Origin: Datisca glomerata
Taxonomy: Eukaryota > Streptophyta > Magnoliopsida > Cucurbitales > Datiscaceae
DNA: 64,000 nt
NCBI GenBank assembly: GCA_003255025.1
Contig: QANY01006224.1
Coordinates: 1,101,678-1,165,677, forward strand
Reading direction: 5' to 3'
How positions within the stretch are numbered: position 1 is the stretch's first letter; each line of letters starts with the position of its first letter. The translations under genes were made by a program, and so were the position numbers. The notes under the pieces were generated by a model that made no database searches, was not told the DNA's origin, and saw only the letters and a program-made list of their open reading frames with translations. This document shows, in pieces, positions 45,887 through 58,800 of this stretch.

Positions 45887-48800
45887 ATGGAGCTGGATGA
45901 TGAAAATATTGATTTTCTCCTTGACTTGGAGGATTTGTTGCCGCAAAATGATAGAAAGATTGATCTTTGGTTGGTTGGAAAGCTGATCTCCGATAAGATT
46001 GTTGACACAGGTACTATGACATCGACTTTAAGAAGAGACTGGAATATTGAAGCAGGGCTTGAGATTAAAATTCTGGAGAAAAGTTTGTTTCTATTTCAGT
46101 TCGAGTGTTTCAGGGATCTGGAGAAAGTTGTTGCTAGAGGTCTGTGGAACTCCAATGGTTCTTTATTAACCTTGAAGAAGTATGAAGCTGGATCTCAACC
46201 CTCTGAAATCCCCTTTGAGTATTGCCCGGTATGGATGCAGATTCAAGACCTACCCCCCAGATTGGATCACTGAACCTATTGTTAGAAGGATTGCTATGTA
46301 AGTGGGAGATATTCTGGAGATCGATCTTTATACTCTAGAGATCGATCTTTATACTCTGGAGAGTGGGCTAGTTCATTCAGTTAGAGTTTGACTGAACTTA
46401 AGGATTGACAAAGCCCTATATAGGTGGGAATGAAGTTTTAAAGATTGCCCCAGTTCTGTTTCTTTTATGGTAAGATTTGTCATGAAATCAGAAATTGCAT
46501 TGAAGATAAGGAGAGTAAAGAATGCTTGTTTGGAGAATGGTTGAGATCTGAGGCAAATTTGAAGACTCATCATGGCATTAGAGACCCTTTCCTAAAAGAA
46601 AATTAAGGACCTCAGAAGGAGAAGATGATGATACTAATCATAGGAGGACTGACAGTGAATCAGAGGCTTTTGCAAAGCCATAATCTTGAAACCTACTGAG
46701 GGAATAAACCAAGAAGAGGAGTGTTCACAAGTTGTTGAAGACAATTACCCTTCAAATGCACAGAATCTGTCTATAGGGAAGTTTTGTACTAAAACTATTA
46801 AGAAGCAAGGCTCAAGAAGCAGACCAAGAACTAAGGGAGTAGTTATTAGTTCTATGGAGGATCATGAGGATAAAAGGTGAAAACTTCTAAGTGGAGCTAT
46901 GAAGTATGAAGGTGTTAGAAGCCTTGAGGATGAGAGCTGCTATACTGAAGCGCATAATAAGGTTTTGGTGACTAATCCTGGAAAGTCACCACAGGGACCA
47001 TGAGGTTTATTTGCTGGGATTCTCAAGGGTTGGATCTTTCCTTGACAATTCATGCCCTTAAGAATTCCATTAGGCTATGTAAACTTGTTTTGGTATGTTT
47101 GTTAGAGACAAAAAATGAAATCTAAGAAGATTGAATGAGTGTGTAGGAGTTTTAAATTTGATTACTTTCATTCTGTTGATCCTATTAGCCTCTCTAGAGG
47201 ATTTGCTATTTTCTGGAACTGTAATCTTGATATTCTCAGCATCTTTAATACACAGAACATGATTGACATCTACTCTGATACGTTTCGCAGATTTTCCTTT
47301 ATGTATGGTAATAGAAATGATCAAGACAAAAGGTATGAGTTTGACAAAATTGCTATTTCCAATCAGGGTGACAATGAGATGGTTAGCATGGAAGAAAAGA
47401 AAGGTGGGAGAAGCTTTGGTTTCAAAAGAGCTAAACACTTTAAGGAATTCATTAATAGATGTGAAGCTTTTGAAGTTCCCTGCAATGGGTGCTTTTATAC
47501 TTGGAGAAATGGTAGAAGTGGGGCTGGTCTTATTCTGGAGAAATTAGATAGAGTTATTGCCAACAATGTTGCCCTTCTTCTGTTTCCCAATATTGAAGTC
47601 CTAGTTCCTCCTAATGTGGTGTCTGGCCACAACATGCTTATTCTCACTTTGGTCAATTCTGATAGGGTAAGGAGTAGAGATTTCAAGTATGAAAACAAAT
47701 GGATGCTTGAAGATGATTAAAGTGAAGAGATAATTAAGGGTTGCGATCTAAGGGGTAAGCATAGAGGGATGGCTGATCTTATAGCTAAATGGAAGAACTG
47801 TAAGGTTGAACTAAGATCCTAGAGCAAGAAGATTAGGGGTTATCCTCAAGGATAAATCCAAACTATTCAAAACAGACTGAAAGGACTCAAGGATGATGAT
47901 CTTATTGAGTGGCAGGAAAAAATGAATCTCAATCTCAGATTGGCAGACATTTGGAAGAGGGGAAAGTTTCTGGGGTCAAAGAGCTAAAGTTTCATGACTG
48001 AAGCATGGAGACAAGAACTCCAAATTTTTTCATAGTTTTGTTTTGAGAAGAAGAGCTCAAAGCCACATTTCCAGCGTTGAAAACTCCAATGGCTCTTGGG
48101 TTGAGAAACCTACAGATCTGGTTGGTGTTTTCAAAGAGTATTTCTCAGGTATTTTTGCAAGTGAGCCCTGTACTGACTTAGATTGGGTTTTAGACAATTG
48201 TGATAAGTTCTTTTCTACGGATATGAACTTGGAGTTGATCAAGCAAATGTCTTTGGAGGAGGTTAAAGAAGCTGTATTCTCTTTGAAGACTGACAAATCC
48301 CTAGGTCATGATGGACTTCTGGCAGTTTTTTTCAGAAGCATTGGGACCTTTAAGCCTTGACCTTTTTTATGATGCCTCTAATTTCTTTCACAATAACTAT
48401 CTGCCTAGAGCTTTGAATGTAACAAACATCGTCTTGATTCCTAAAATTAAACACCCTGAGCTGCCTTCTCACTTCAGGCCAATAGCCCTTTGCAATATCT
48501 CCTACAAGATTATCTAAAAAATCCTTGTTAACAGAATCAAGCCCTATCTTGACAGTATGATGTCTAATAACCAGGGTGCTTTTGTGAGGGGAAGACATAT
48601 TCAGGAGAATATTCTAGTTGCTTAGGAGATGTTTTTCATATTAAAAGGAAAAGGAGGGGAAGAATATGTATTGTTGCTGTCAAAACAGATATGGTGAAGG
48701 CATATGATAGGGTAGATTGGTCCTTTTTGGAAGCTCTTCTTCTCAAGCTGGGTTTCTATCATAAAATGGTCAATTGGATCATGAAACTGGTGACTACTGT

Positions 48801-50873
48801 CTTCTACAGAGTTTTAATCAATGGCCAACCTAGCTTCCATATTATGCCTAGTAGAAGGCTGAGGCAAGGTGATCGCCTTTAACCTTATCTCTTCATCTTA
48901 ATTGCTGACTGTCCTCCAGGTGCATCACTAAGGAAATTGATTGTGGTAACATCAAAGCTATTAAGATTAAAAGGAGCTGTCCATCTATCTCTCATCCGTT
49001 TTTTGCAGATGATTGTTTATTCTTCTGTGAAGATAGTGTTAGCTCAGTTTCTTCTCTCTTTAATTGCTTGTCCAGATACTGTAAAGCTACTAGACGTAAG
49101 ATCAATTTGGCTAAAAGCAGCCTCTGGTTCAGTAAGAATGTTAATGGTTCTATGCAAGACAGTATTTCAAGCATTCTTGGTATTCACATTGCTAATGATC
49201 ATAGCAATTATATCTTGGCTTGCCAACTGACTGGGGTAGGTCTAAAACAGAAATCTTTGAATTGCTCCTTAACAAGATGGATTCTTTGACTGGTCCTTAG
49301 AAATCTAATCTTCTTTCTCAAGGAGGTAAGGAAATTTTATGGAAGTCTATAGCTAAGCTCTCCCAAATTATGTCATGAGCATCTTCAAGTTACCTAAAAA
49401 GATCTGTATGCTATTATGAAGTTTTGGTGGAATAAAAAGGGGATCAACAGGGTTTAAGATCAATTTCAATGTTAAAGGCCAAACTAGCAAGTTTAATGGT
49501 GGTTTAGGTTTCAGGGAGATTGAAAGCTTTAATATTGCTATGCTTGCCAAACAAGCTTGGCATATTCTGTAAAATCCTGATAGTCTTTGCGCTAGAGTGT
49601 TGAAGGACATTTACTTTTCAAATACTGATTTTCTAAGTGCATCTGCTCCCAAATCATGTTCTTGGGCTTGGAGGAGTTTATGGATGGGCAAAGAATTCCT
49701 TAGAAAAAGGCTGCTTTTGAGTATAATATATGGCTGCAAAGTTAATATTTGGCATGATAGATGGATTTTTGGCATATCTGATCTAGAGGTTTTTAAAGTC
49801 CAATTTTAATTTGGTGTCTGATCTTATTTCTGCATCACGTGGCAGGGATGAGAGCAAGATTGAGAGCATTTTTCCTCCCTGGGTTTCTGAGATTTTGGCT
49901 TTGCATCCCAAAGCTAATTCTCCTGATAGACTCATTTAGCCTCTCAACAGAGATGGTGTTTTCTCTGTCAGTTCTTGCTATCATGATATATTTGCTGAGA
50001 AATATATTAGGTTCATGGGTGATTCCTCTTCAAGTTGTTTTAATTCCTTCTAGCGGAAGAAGCTTTGGAAACTGAATGTTCCTAACAAAATCAATAATTT
50101 TTTATGGAGACTTGTGCATGATTTCATCCCCACAAAGCATAATCTTTTGAGAAAAGGTCTTCTTAATGAAGATACTTGCGTTTTATCCAGAAGCAAAGCT
50201 GGAACTACTGAACACCTCTTCTTTGAGTGTGAATGGAGTAGGAAGGTTTGGTTTATTCATGGACCTTGGGAAACATCCTGATAGTATCTCTCCACTACCT
50301 CTCTCTTTTGTTTCCTTTGCTGGCAAATCTGAAAATGCTGGAATGCTATTGTTTTTGAAGATTGTGCTTTTGATCCTAATTTAGTGGCCTTTAAAGCTAC
50401 TTCAGCAAATCAATGTTTTTGGTCTGCCAACTTTACTCCTATTTCTGAAGGTCCTAGTGAGAGTTCTCAAAGTTTAATTAAATGGAATCCCCCTGATTAT
50501 GGAACCATTAAACTTAACTGTGATGCAGCCTTCAGTTTTTTCCCAAAAGCTGCTTCTATTGGTGCTTAACCCGTGATTGGTCTGGTAGAGCAATTGAGGT
50601 CATTGGTAAGAAAGTCTCAGCTTGTAACCCTTTACAAGCTGAACTTATTGCTATTAAGAGGCCTTGGCACTTGCTGCTGCTAGAGGTTGGAGAAAGATCT
50701 GGATCAAATATGATAATAAGTTGTGCATATCTGGGTTCAATGGTAGTCCTTGTACTGATTGGAGGTTGTTCAACATTGTTGATGAGTTGAAACAAATCAT
50801 TATTAGTTTTGATGTTGTTGTTCTTAGGTGGATGAAATCTCAACCAAGTTGCCAACTCACTAGCTGTTTTTAG
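45887..50873 (+). mobile_element. Nearly full-length, decayed L1-type LINE
   Basis: ORF1 begins at 45887 (MELDDENIDFLLDLEDLLPQ) with a DUF4283 domain (RGLWNSNGSLLTLKKYE; EYCPVWMQIQDLP) and a zinc knuckle at about 46453-46497 with Tyr in place of the second Cys. ORF2 has endonuclease remnants (47030-47700; GFAIFWNCNLDI, GCFYTWRNGRSG), the reverse transcriptase (48043-49300; [57 protein letters not shown], and FADDCLFFC near 49000) and a C-terminal RNase H (LNCDAAFSFFP near 50512; GWRKIWIKYDNKLCISGFN near 50690). There are stops and shifts throughout, so it cannot move itself. No poly-A end or target duplication could be assigned. Confidence 0.85.
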
Positions 50874-50879
50874 TTCTAG

Positions 50880-51540
50880 TCAGAACTATGGTATTTTTGA
50901 GATTTATGATCTTCCTTCCCCAATTTGTAAGCTCATCAGTGATGATAGACATGTTTTTTTGGAAATTTTAGACCCCCTTGATTTGATAATATCTCAGAGT
51001 TTCTGTTCAAGTAAAGGAATACATAAATTGACAGTTTAGACTAAGAATTTTAGAGCGGAGGGGACAACTCGCTGATTGTCACCAGACCTTTTGTGCACAT
51101 AGAAAATAGGCTAATCTTAGGTCACCGTACTTATCAATCTACTATCACTTAAAAAATTCATTTATTTTTCATAGAAACGGATAATTTAGAACCCCGATTA
51201 ATCAAAAATATTAAACTTGAAATTGAAGGATAATTTAACTTTCAATGCAACCCAACCAATAAATAAAACATTCTTAACATGTTGGATTGAATTATTATTT
51301 TTAAATGAACATTAGGAGTATCAAGTGAAACTTATAATGATGAATGACTAGTAACTTAAATCGTCGGATCAAGTTGAGCCGATCAAAATAAAACCGGGTC
51401 TACCTACAATACTATATTTTACCCAAAAAAAAAGAAAAAATTGTTGTATAAAATAAAAATTAAAAATTAATTCCGTTTCACTTCCAGTCTTCCGTTTGTT
51501 CTTTTTGCTTTTCAAAAAGCAAACAGCCAGTTTTCTGTAG
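50880..51540 (+). promoter_or_regulatory. Intergenic and promoter region of the SCAB1-like gene
   Basis: AT-rich DNA lies between the LINE and the pyrimidine-rich leader of the SCAB1-like gene. No TATA box is assigned with confidence and no coding sequence is seen. Confidence 0.4.
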
Positions 51541-52371
51541 TCTCTCTCTCTCTCACTCTCAAAACCATTATTTTTGAAGTCGTTGAGCTACCAACCATTT
51601 GATCCAATAATCTCAGTTTTATGACTTCAATTCCTCAGCGTTTCCCATTATCTGGTAAGCCAAGCTTCAGTTTTGTGTTACCTTTTCTTAAACTTTATTC
51701 CTCTTGTTCTTCAAAACAAAAAAAAAATGCAAAAAGAAAAGAAAATGAACTTGGTCGTTGTCTCTTTGCTTTTATCTATTATTATATGTTTGTCGTCTCT
51801 CCAATTTTTTTGTTCATAGTTGTTTTCACTCTAATGCCTCCAGGTCTTTTGAGATGGTGAGTTTTACTGTCCTATTTTACAAATTATTTCTTTGTTTTGA
51901 CTAGTTCTTTAATTATCTGAGCCGATTTGGCTCGATTTCGCATCCGAGTCTTTAGGATTGATTTTTGTCTCGGTGTTTTTTGCTCAGAAGACTCGGAGGA
52001 AGAGAAAATAGTGTTCTTGGGTCGTTTTGTTTGCTAAAGACTGTAGTGGAATCAATTGATGTATTTTGGCCTGAGTACCTCCAGAATTAGGATACATACA
52101 CGTCGAATTGATGCCTTTTATTAGTTTTTGCTGGATGTTTTCTGTCAACCAGAGTTTTCTTGTTCTCTCACTTGTAAATAACCAGACTTCTTCACTCATC
52201 TGTTTGCTTGTTTGTTGGGTAGAAGTTGTTACAGAGCTTGAAATTTGGTTGGTGGGCTTCGTCCCAGCTTTGCTGTTAGATTAGGAGGTCTTTTTTACTT
52301 TTGATATTTGGTGAATTCTTCTCTGTTAAGAATTGCTTTCTGATTATTTACAGGGTAGTTGATCTTGAAAA
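51541..52371 (+). promoter_or_regulatory. 5' untranslated region of the SCAB1-like gene, with an intron
   Basis: A TCTCTCTCTCTCTCAC leader (51541) is followed by a probable non-coding exon ending TTATCTG before GTAAGCC (about 51654). A TTTACAG acceptor (about 52353) lies 19 bases before the ATG at 52372. A leader intron of about 700 bp is typical of constitutively expressed plant cytoskeletal genes and can raise expression; that role is inferred. The short ORF from 51621 is not conserved as far as I can tell. Confidence 0.6.
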
Positions 52372-55300
52372 ATGACAAAAGTAAGCCGTGATTTTGGCGA
52401 CACAATGCAAAAGGAGGCTGTACCGGCAGTGTCTGCTGATGTGATATTTGTTTCTAGTAAATTTCCAAATTATAAAATTGGTGCGAACAATCAGATTCTG
52501 GAGGCCAAAGATGACCCAAGAGTAATATCCATGAAAGAGGTTGTTGCGCATGAGACTGCACAACTATTGGAACAGCAGAAACGCCTCACAGTTCGTGACC
52601 TGGCCAGTAAATTTGAGAGAGGATTGGCTGCTGCTGCTAAATTATCTGAAGAGGTTAAGTCTCTGTAATATTTACTTTTTCGTGGTTTGGAACATGCTGT
52701 GTTCTGAATTACTTTCACCAAATCTGTGGTACAATGAATTTGAGCATGATTTTTCACACTCCTCCAATGCAGAGAACTTTGAGTAAAGTAAAAGGAAATA
52801 TATTTTTCTAAACAAGTTGCTTGTTTTGCTATGGTTTTAATAATATAGAATTTTAATTGTGTAAACCATAAATACGGGGATTGAGTTCCCTACATCTGTA
52901 GCTGTGGCTGCATCGTGCATCCTTTTCAAATTAAAATTGTTTCGACATTCCTTTATTCTATTTTCTTGTTCTTGTTCTTTTGTTTTGTTTTTTCTTCCTT
53001 TTTTTGTTTGACAAATTTTCATGAAGCTGTAAGGTATGGAATATTTCATTATAATGCTTTGTTCCCAATCTGGTATGGATAAAATATCCAAAACAACGGA
53101 GGCGATAACTAATTTATAAGCTGATCAATTTTGGACTTTAGGCTAGGTTGAGGGAGGCAGCTTCGTTAGAAAAACATGTGCTGTTGAAGAAGCTCAGAGA
53201 TGCACTAGAATCCTTAAAAGGGCGTGTTGCAGGAAGGAACAAGGATGACGTAGAGGAAGCTATTGCAATGGTGAGATTTTGAAAATACTGCATGGTACTT
53301 GAATTTCTCTCTTTGGCGTTTTTATGTCTCTAGTGATGGGAAATTACGGGAGAAAAGGAAAAAAATTAGAATTAGACATTCTTTAGAGTTTTAAATATTT
53401 AAATTCCCCTATACATTAGTTTCTTATACTACAAGTCTTCAAGTGAGAGTTTAAAATAGAATAAATTTAGGGTTCTTTTGATTAAGTTTCCTAAGTATTT
53501 TAGTTTCCTAATTAGAATAGAATTAGGTTTCTTTCGCTTCAAGCAGAAGTAGGGTCTTCATTTCCTAATGAAAATGTTTAGATGTTTCTATATTAAAAAG
53601 GCTGTCATCAAGCTTTTGAATTGGAGAATAATTGATTGAAATTTTACAGTAGATTTTCTGTTTGTGGAGACTTGTGGATTGAAGTTCTCAACCCTAGTTG
53701 GATTCAAGTTCTCAAACCTAGGTGGATTCCTAGGTTCCGTAGTGATTCTAGAGGCCCCTGTAGTGGATTCTACCGGCTTTATCTTTTTATTTCCTTAAAT
53801 TTCATGTTTTTTTCATCAAATTTCTACATTTCCTTCAATTTCTATACCCCCACCCGCTTTCCTGCATCAAATTGGTATCAGAGCTAAATTCCTAATTCAT
53901 TGCCTATTTTTCATCATTCACCATTAACATACCGCAGAGATTTAATAGCCACGGCCCTGTAGACGATTGCATTGTTTTCTTCAATCTCGTAGTATTTAAT
54001 TTCCCCACCGTCCTTTGAAATTTTATTTTCCTTCGATGGGCTGATTATTGTGGTACCATTTGCTTTCTTTTTCTATTGATGCTGTCTTTCAATTTAAGCA
54101 AATCATTGAGTGTCTAACTACAATATATTTAGGAGATCACTCTGTTAGAAACAACTACTTGTGAATGTGGCTGTGGTTATTCCAGGTGGAAGCTTTAGCA
54201 GTTCAGTTGACTCAAAGGGAAGGAGAGCTAATACAAGAAAAAGCAGAAGTAAAGAAACTAGCAAATTTTCTTAAGCAGGTGATCAAACAAGTTAGATAAA
54301 GTCCTGACAATCTTCTTCTCTTTTGGGATGTATTATTTTTTTTCCAAGTCTTACTCCACCTCTTCATAACATGCTTTCTCCCAAGAGCAATACTTTAACA
54401 TGCAAATATGCTTTCTCAAAAGAGCAATACTTTCATATTTAATTTCTCAAAAGTGCTTTCTCAAAAGTACATCTGTTAGGCAAGGAAAATCCTGTGCGTC
54501 TAAGCACATCTAAGGTAAGGTTGGCGTTCTAAACAGAATTGAGGCAAGAAAAGCAAACTTTGTTGAACCGAACTAACACTGAATCCTGACAGGAGTCTTC
54601 CCGGTTAAGGAAGATATGTTTTAGGGGTTGTTTGTCTTAATCTTTTTCCTTCTTGGGCATTAGTATGTAATCATTGATGCTTTATAGTTAAGTCCTTATT
54701 AAGTAAGAGTTGTTGATAGATTTATTCCTCGATAATGTAAAAAGAAGCTATATTAGTCATTGGATTCCTCATCCACCTTTGAACTCATTTGTATTAATTT
54801 CTCTTAACATAATAATGTTTGTTTTTTATAAAAAAGTAGAAAGGAGCTATTTGATTATTCAACAGTTGTTACAATATTCTTTTTCTTTTCTATTAATAAT
54901 ATTTCCTCTGTTTCCTATAAAAAGCAATTGTTTTCATGATATGCAAAAGACTATATCAGAAAGAATGAGCTTTAGTTTTACACCCNNTTTTTCCCCCCCC
55001 CCCCCCCCCCCCCCAAAAAAAAGTCATTATACCTGAACTAATTGCTACTTAAATATATGAACAGTCTCTTTTTTGTGGTTTACGTATGCATAATTGATAT
55101 GGGATGATGAGAGTAGCAATGTACCTTTTTTTCTTTGAATACTACCACATTATCTGGGATTTATTTCCTCGTGCAGGCTTCAGAAGATGCTAAGAAACTT
55201 GTGGATGAGGAAAGAGCTTTTGCTCGTACTGAAATTGAAAGTGCACGAGCAGCAGTGCAGAGAGTGGAAAAGGCCCTTCAGGAACAAGAACGCAAGTCTC

Positions 55301-57518
55301 GGGATTGTGGGAAGCAGGTTTTTACCCCTTTTTATACTGTTCTAGAGCACTACCTATCTGACGTCAACAGCAAGCAATTTGTTTGTTGAATGCAGCGTTA
55401 TTCTGTTATAGAGCCTTTCATAACTTTTGAAATAAAAAAGCATCTGATTCCAATGTTGAATCAATTTGTACTCTTTATGACGTGGTATTTCTACTATATA
55501 TTTTATGCTTTGGCTCTCTATTGGTTACTTTCTTTGTTCATGAATGGAACACGAGTCAATCATTATACAATTCCTTTTATATTTTCAATCCTTACACAAA
55601 TTATGTTGTTTGGTACGCTGCTTAGTTTGGCTACCGTGTTGTGGTCCAGGAGGGTGTGTTGGAATGTTGTCCCATATCGTCTATGAAATTGAGTAGATTT
55701 TGTAAAGAGGAATTATTGGGATAGTACTGGGGAAGTTTTGTAGCCCTGTAGTACTGAGGATTTCTTGTCCTCTTTGTTTCTTATAAAAAAAGTAGAAACC
55801 ATTCTCAATGTTGTAGTCTGTTCTCACCGGTAAAAAATGTGGTAGTCTGTTCTCTCCTTGAGAAGTATAGGCATTTGTGATATCCTTGTTCATGTCTACG
55901 TTGTCATGAAACTTTTCTCTATCAAACTCATTGAATCCATATATTTCTTTTCTTGAAGTTTAAATCCTCCATTTGGAGAAAAGGGGACTAGCTACTAGAG
56001 AGACTAGCAACTAGACAAATATTAGTAAATAAGAAAAAAGAAAATGAAACAAAAAAGAGTTCAGTACGGGAAGGAACACCGCAGACGGTGATTCTTTTCG
56101 CTCCGCTTAGCCCTATCCCCCTCTACGGGTATTTTAGTAAAAAGCTAAAGAAATAGCAACATAACGTAGTAAAAAGTAAAGATACAAAATGTGAATCCCC
56201 CTTGGCTAGCCTCGTTAAAAAACCTTATCTGGTAAAAACCCCATTGGGAAAAACCTAAAAAAAGAAAAAGAGTACTAGCCATAGTACTATTTAAATCTAT
56301 AAGTACCCATACCCACCAAATCGCCATGGTATGACTGTTGACAAGAAGCAGGAAGCTCAGAGTACCAGATGTGACCATCAATAGTGACAGCATGCTTGGA
56401 AAGAAGATCTGCAACGCGGTTACCTTCTCTGAAGATATGAGAAACATGGAGATTCATATAGGAGATAAGATGTAAACATCGAGACCAAGCACCTTTTGAA
56501 GACCAAGGACTTCAAGTGAGCGAGAGATAAGAAAATGGTAGTAGTTCATTTGGAAATCTGTGGTCCCCCATACTTATATTCAGCATATTATTGAAAATGG
56601 TAATAGTTCATTTGCAAGGTAGGATTGTGTGTCCACATTGGTCTTGTAATATATTTTTTTGTATCAAATCATTTTGTTTCCTATTCAATGACAAGTTTCA
56701 TGTGTTCATTATTGTTATAGTCTGTTTGTCTCTGTTATCTAATTCACATACATACCGTAATTACCATGTGACATCTAGGACTTGGAAGAGTTAATGAAGG
56801 AGGTTCAAGAGGCTAGGCGAATAAAAATGCTTCACCAACCAAGCAAGGTCGTGCATTTTATTTTCTTCGTCTTCATCTTATTTCCGTGATAAAACTATGT
56901 TTCATCAGTTTTCACAAATTTAGCATTATGTTGCCTCGAATGATAGGTGCATTTGTTTTTACAAGTCATATATTTTTATTTTTGATATATTTTGTGAAGA
57001 AACGAAGAATTTTATTGATAATTATAAAGATACTTGGAAAGGAGGACAAGATGTCCTCTTAAAAAAGAAACTAAATGACAAAGATAAGACGGTAACAAAA
57101 AACTAAGACCAGACACAAGGCCAGGAATACAAAATAGAATTGAAAGAGCAAGATTTCAACAATTTTGATTTTTATGCCCATAAAGATGCCAAAAAGAAAA
57201 TTATCTGCCAAGAGCCACTGTTTTCCTCTTTATCTTAAAAAATTCTCCATTGTGCTCCAACCACATAATCCAACTTGTATTTGGATTTAGTAGTTCTGTC
57301 CATTTCCTATTCATACATGCTTAAGAGAGAATTATTCCTAGTTTCCTATATATAATGTTTTTTGTAAGAAACACAATATTTGCATCAATGAATGAATTAT
57401 CCTATGTTTATAATGACTTATTCCTAATCTGTAGGTTATGGACATGGAACATGAGCTTCGAGCATTGAGGATTCAGCTTGCTGAGAAGTCTAAGCATTCT
57501 ATTCGTCTTCGAAAAGAG
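52372..57518 (+). CDS. SCAB1: SCAB1-like actin-binding protein, N-terminal 266 codons (3' part not in window)
   Basis: Six coding exons, all phase 0: 52372-52653 (94 codons), 53142-53270 (43), 54186-54278 (31), 55177-55317 (47), 56779-56847 (23) and 57435-57518 (28), each with GT donor and AG acceptor. The protein starts MTKVSRDFGDTMQKEAVPAV and contains ISMKEVVAHETAQLLEQQK and LEKHVLLKKLRDALESLKGR. It then has ASEDAKKLVDEERAFARTE and MKEVQEARRIKMLHQPSKV. These match plant Stomatal Closure-related Actin-Binding protein 1, which binds, bundles and stabilises actin filaments and acts in guard-cell closure. The visible part is the actin-binding and coiled-coil half. The second coiled coil and Ig-PH domain (about 230 residues; Arabidopsis SCAB1 is about 496) should follow but are not found before 64000. 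No stop is seen, so it may be a working gene with a very large next intron, or truncated. Confidence 0.9.
53334..53869 (+). repeat. LTR of a Copia-type element with primer-binding site, inside an intron
   Basis: The sequence begins TGATGGG and ends CTGCATCA (TGATG/CATCA inverted ends). It is followed by TTGGTATCAGAGC (from about 53872), a perfect tRNA-Met-type primer-binding site. Some internal sequence follows to about 54100 without recognisable gag. It lies in the intron between coding exons 2 and 3 of the SCAB1-like gene, in the sense direction. The element is truncated on its 3' side. Confidence 0.72.
54986..55021. other. NN followed by a long poly-C run
   Basis: Two undetermined bases (54986-54987), then TTTTT, about 22 C and an A run. 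This is probably a low-quality or collapsed homopolymer site in the assembly. It lies within an intron and affects no exon. Confidence 0.9.
55980..56520 (-). pseudogene. LINE RNase H 3' fragment in SCAB1 intron
   Basis: On the minus strand, LHVSHIFREGNRVADLLSKH and then AVTIDGHIWYSELPASCQQS (about 56450-56330) is the C-terminal RNase H signature of plant LINEs (HIFREGN..AD.L). It is followed by a non-coding tail to about 55980. It is antisense to the host gene. The insertion borders are approximate. Confidence 0.65.
56990..57290 (-). mobile_element. Possible LINE 3' tail in SCAB1 intron
   Basis: The reverse complement resembles the 3' region of plant LINEs: a GTGGTTGGAGCACAATGGAG segment, a decayed short coding tail and an untranslated end of the AATAAAATTC type near 57010. 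The match is only by general pattern; boundaries and family are not established. Confidence 0.3.
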
Positions 57519-57825
57519 GTAGGGTTTATTATTGAATGTAAGTAATTACTTTTCAGTTTCCGTATCTATTCTACAATTCTTTGTTTGTGACTCGTTTCCT
57601 CATTTCACATGGAACAAGGGAAGAAAAAGAAAAGTTAAAAAATAATAAGGAATTTCAAGAACAAGGCAAATGTGTACTTAAAATCTTTTATACTATCCAA
57701 AACCATTTTTGGTAGTTAAATTCAAAGGACTTTTTAAAATTAAGCAAATACATTGTACAACTAATTAGGTATAAATCTTTTGATTATCTAAATATTTTAT
57801 TTCATAGATTCCCCAATCACTTAGA

Positions 57826-58090
57826 TTGTAACTTTGTCAGACTTTTTGGGTTAGCACCGGGTACCCAAAGCTTTTTTAGCTCCGACTAATCCTGCGGGTG
57901 CACATGCCCTCAGCAAGGATTCTCATGCATATGCACCATAGGTACATGAGGGGACAACTAAATCCCCCCAGTCTGATGGCCCAAGAGCTGAAGTAGAGAT
58001 TCATACCTAAGACGTTCGAGTCTACAACTCTCCACAGGGTCCTTCCTCAACCACTACGCTAACCACCCTCTTGAGTTTGTAACTTTGTCA
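57826..58090 (-). mobile_element. tRNA-derived SINE with perfect 14-bp target duplications
   Basis: Perfect direct repeats TTGTAACTTTGTCA (57826-57839 and 58077-58090) flank a 237-bp body. On the minus strand the body begins CTCAAGAGGGTGG and has an A box TAGCGTAGTGG (about 58051-58061). A B-box-like GACTCGAACGTC (about 58011-58022) follows at tRNA-like spacing. The 3' end (57840) reads CCCAAAAAGTC. Pol III boxes plus target duplications define a SINE. It was mobilised by LINE proteins, and LINEs are abundant nearby. Confidence 0.85.
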
Positions 58091-58104
58091 AAGAATAAAT
58101 AAGA

Positions 58105-58800
58105 ATTAAGCTAGATTGTTTTATAGAGAAATTTGTCTTTTCCGTTTTATACCTTTGTACCCGGATCTTCAGGATTTCTCTTTGTTGGAAATCAATCAAG
58201 GAAGAAGACATTTTTATTCATGGTATCATAGCTATGTTTCAAAAAACCCTAGCTGCCAGCTTTCCTTCTTTGATCGGCTTTCTGAAACATTATGGTAGTA
58301 GACGAAGGAAGATTTGGATGATTAGTGTTGAGGTTCACGTCTTTGGATTTAGAAGTGGCGGCACATGCTAACTGTTCTAAGGAGATCCAAAACTAGAATT
58401 TTGTCTTATATAAACTAGAAATTGAAAGAAACAAGTGGCCATCGGCTTCTGGTTTTAATGTTCTCGGTGGTTTAGAATGAGGAGGTGTGGTCTGACCTCG
58501 GCAGAGTTCGGTTTGGGATTTATGAGTTCTATTGTGAGTTTTTGTGGTGGAGAAGGAAAGGGTTTGTGGATTGAAGAATTCTATTGGTTTTGGTGGAACT
58601 CTGATGTGGCTTGGAGGTGAGGCAGTGGATGTAGGAAGGCTGTGGCTGTACCCGTTTGTAGTAAAGGAATTTCATTTTCCCATTTGAATCTGGGAGTGAA
58701 GATGAGGATTTTGAGAGAAGTAATAGCATCGGAATTACAGTAAAAAGAAACAGGACACAAATATGAAAGAGAAGAATATTAGAGAAGAGATGGAAGAAAG
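58105..58800. other. Unassigned region with a primer-binding-site-like sequence
   Basis: TGGTATCATAGC near 58222 resembles a tRNA-Met primer-binding site and could mark a decayed LTR element. No LTR ends, gag or other motifs are found, so this stays tentative. The rest shows no gene. Confidence 0.25.

Noticed and set aside
51621..51860. Short open frame in the SCAB1 leader as an upstream coding exon
   Set aside because: It crosses a good GTAAGC donor, and the product has no similarity to SCAB proteins, which begin at the ATG at 52372.
55390..55686. 98-codon open frame within the SCAB1 intron
   Set aside because: It is a hydrophobic translation of AT-rich intron DNA with no recognisable motif, and it lies between well-supported splice sites.
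57840..58076. A functional tRNA gene on the minus strand
   Set aside because: The A and B boxes are present but the body does not continue as a tRNA cloverleaf, and it is flanked by retroposition target duplications.
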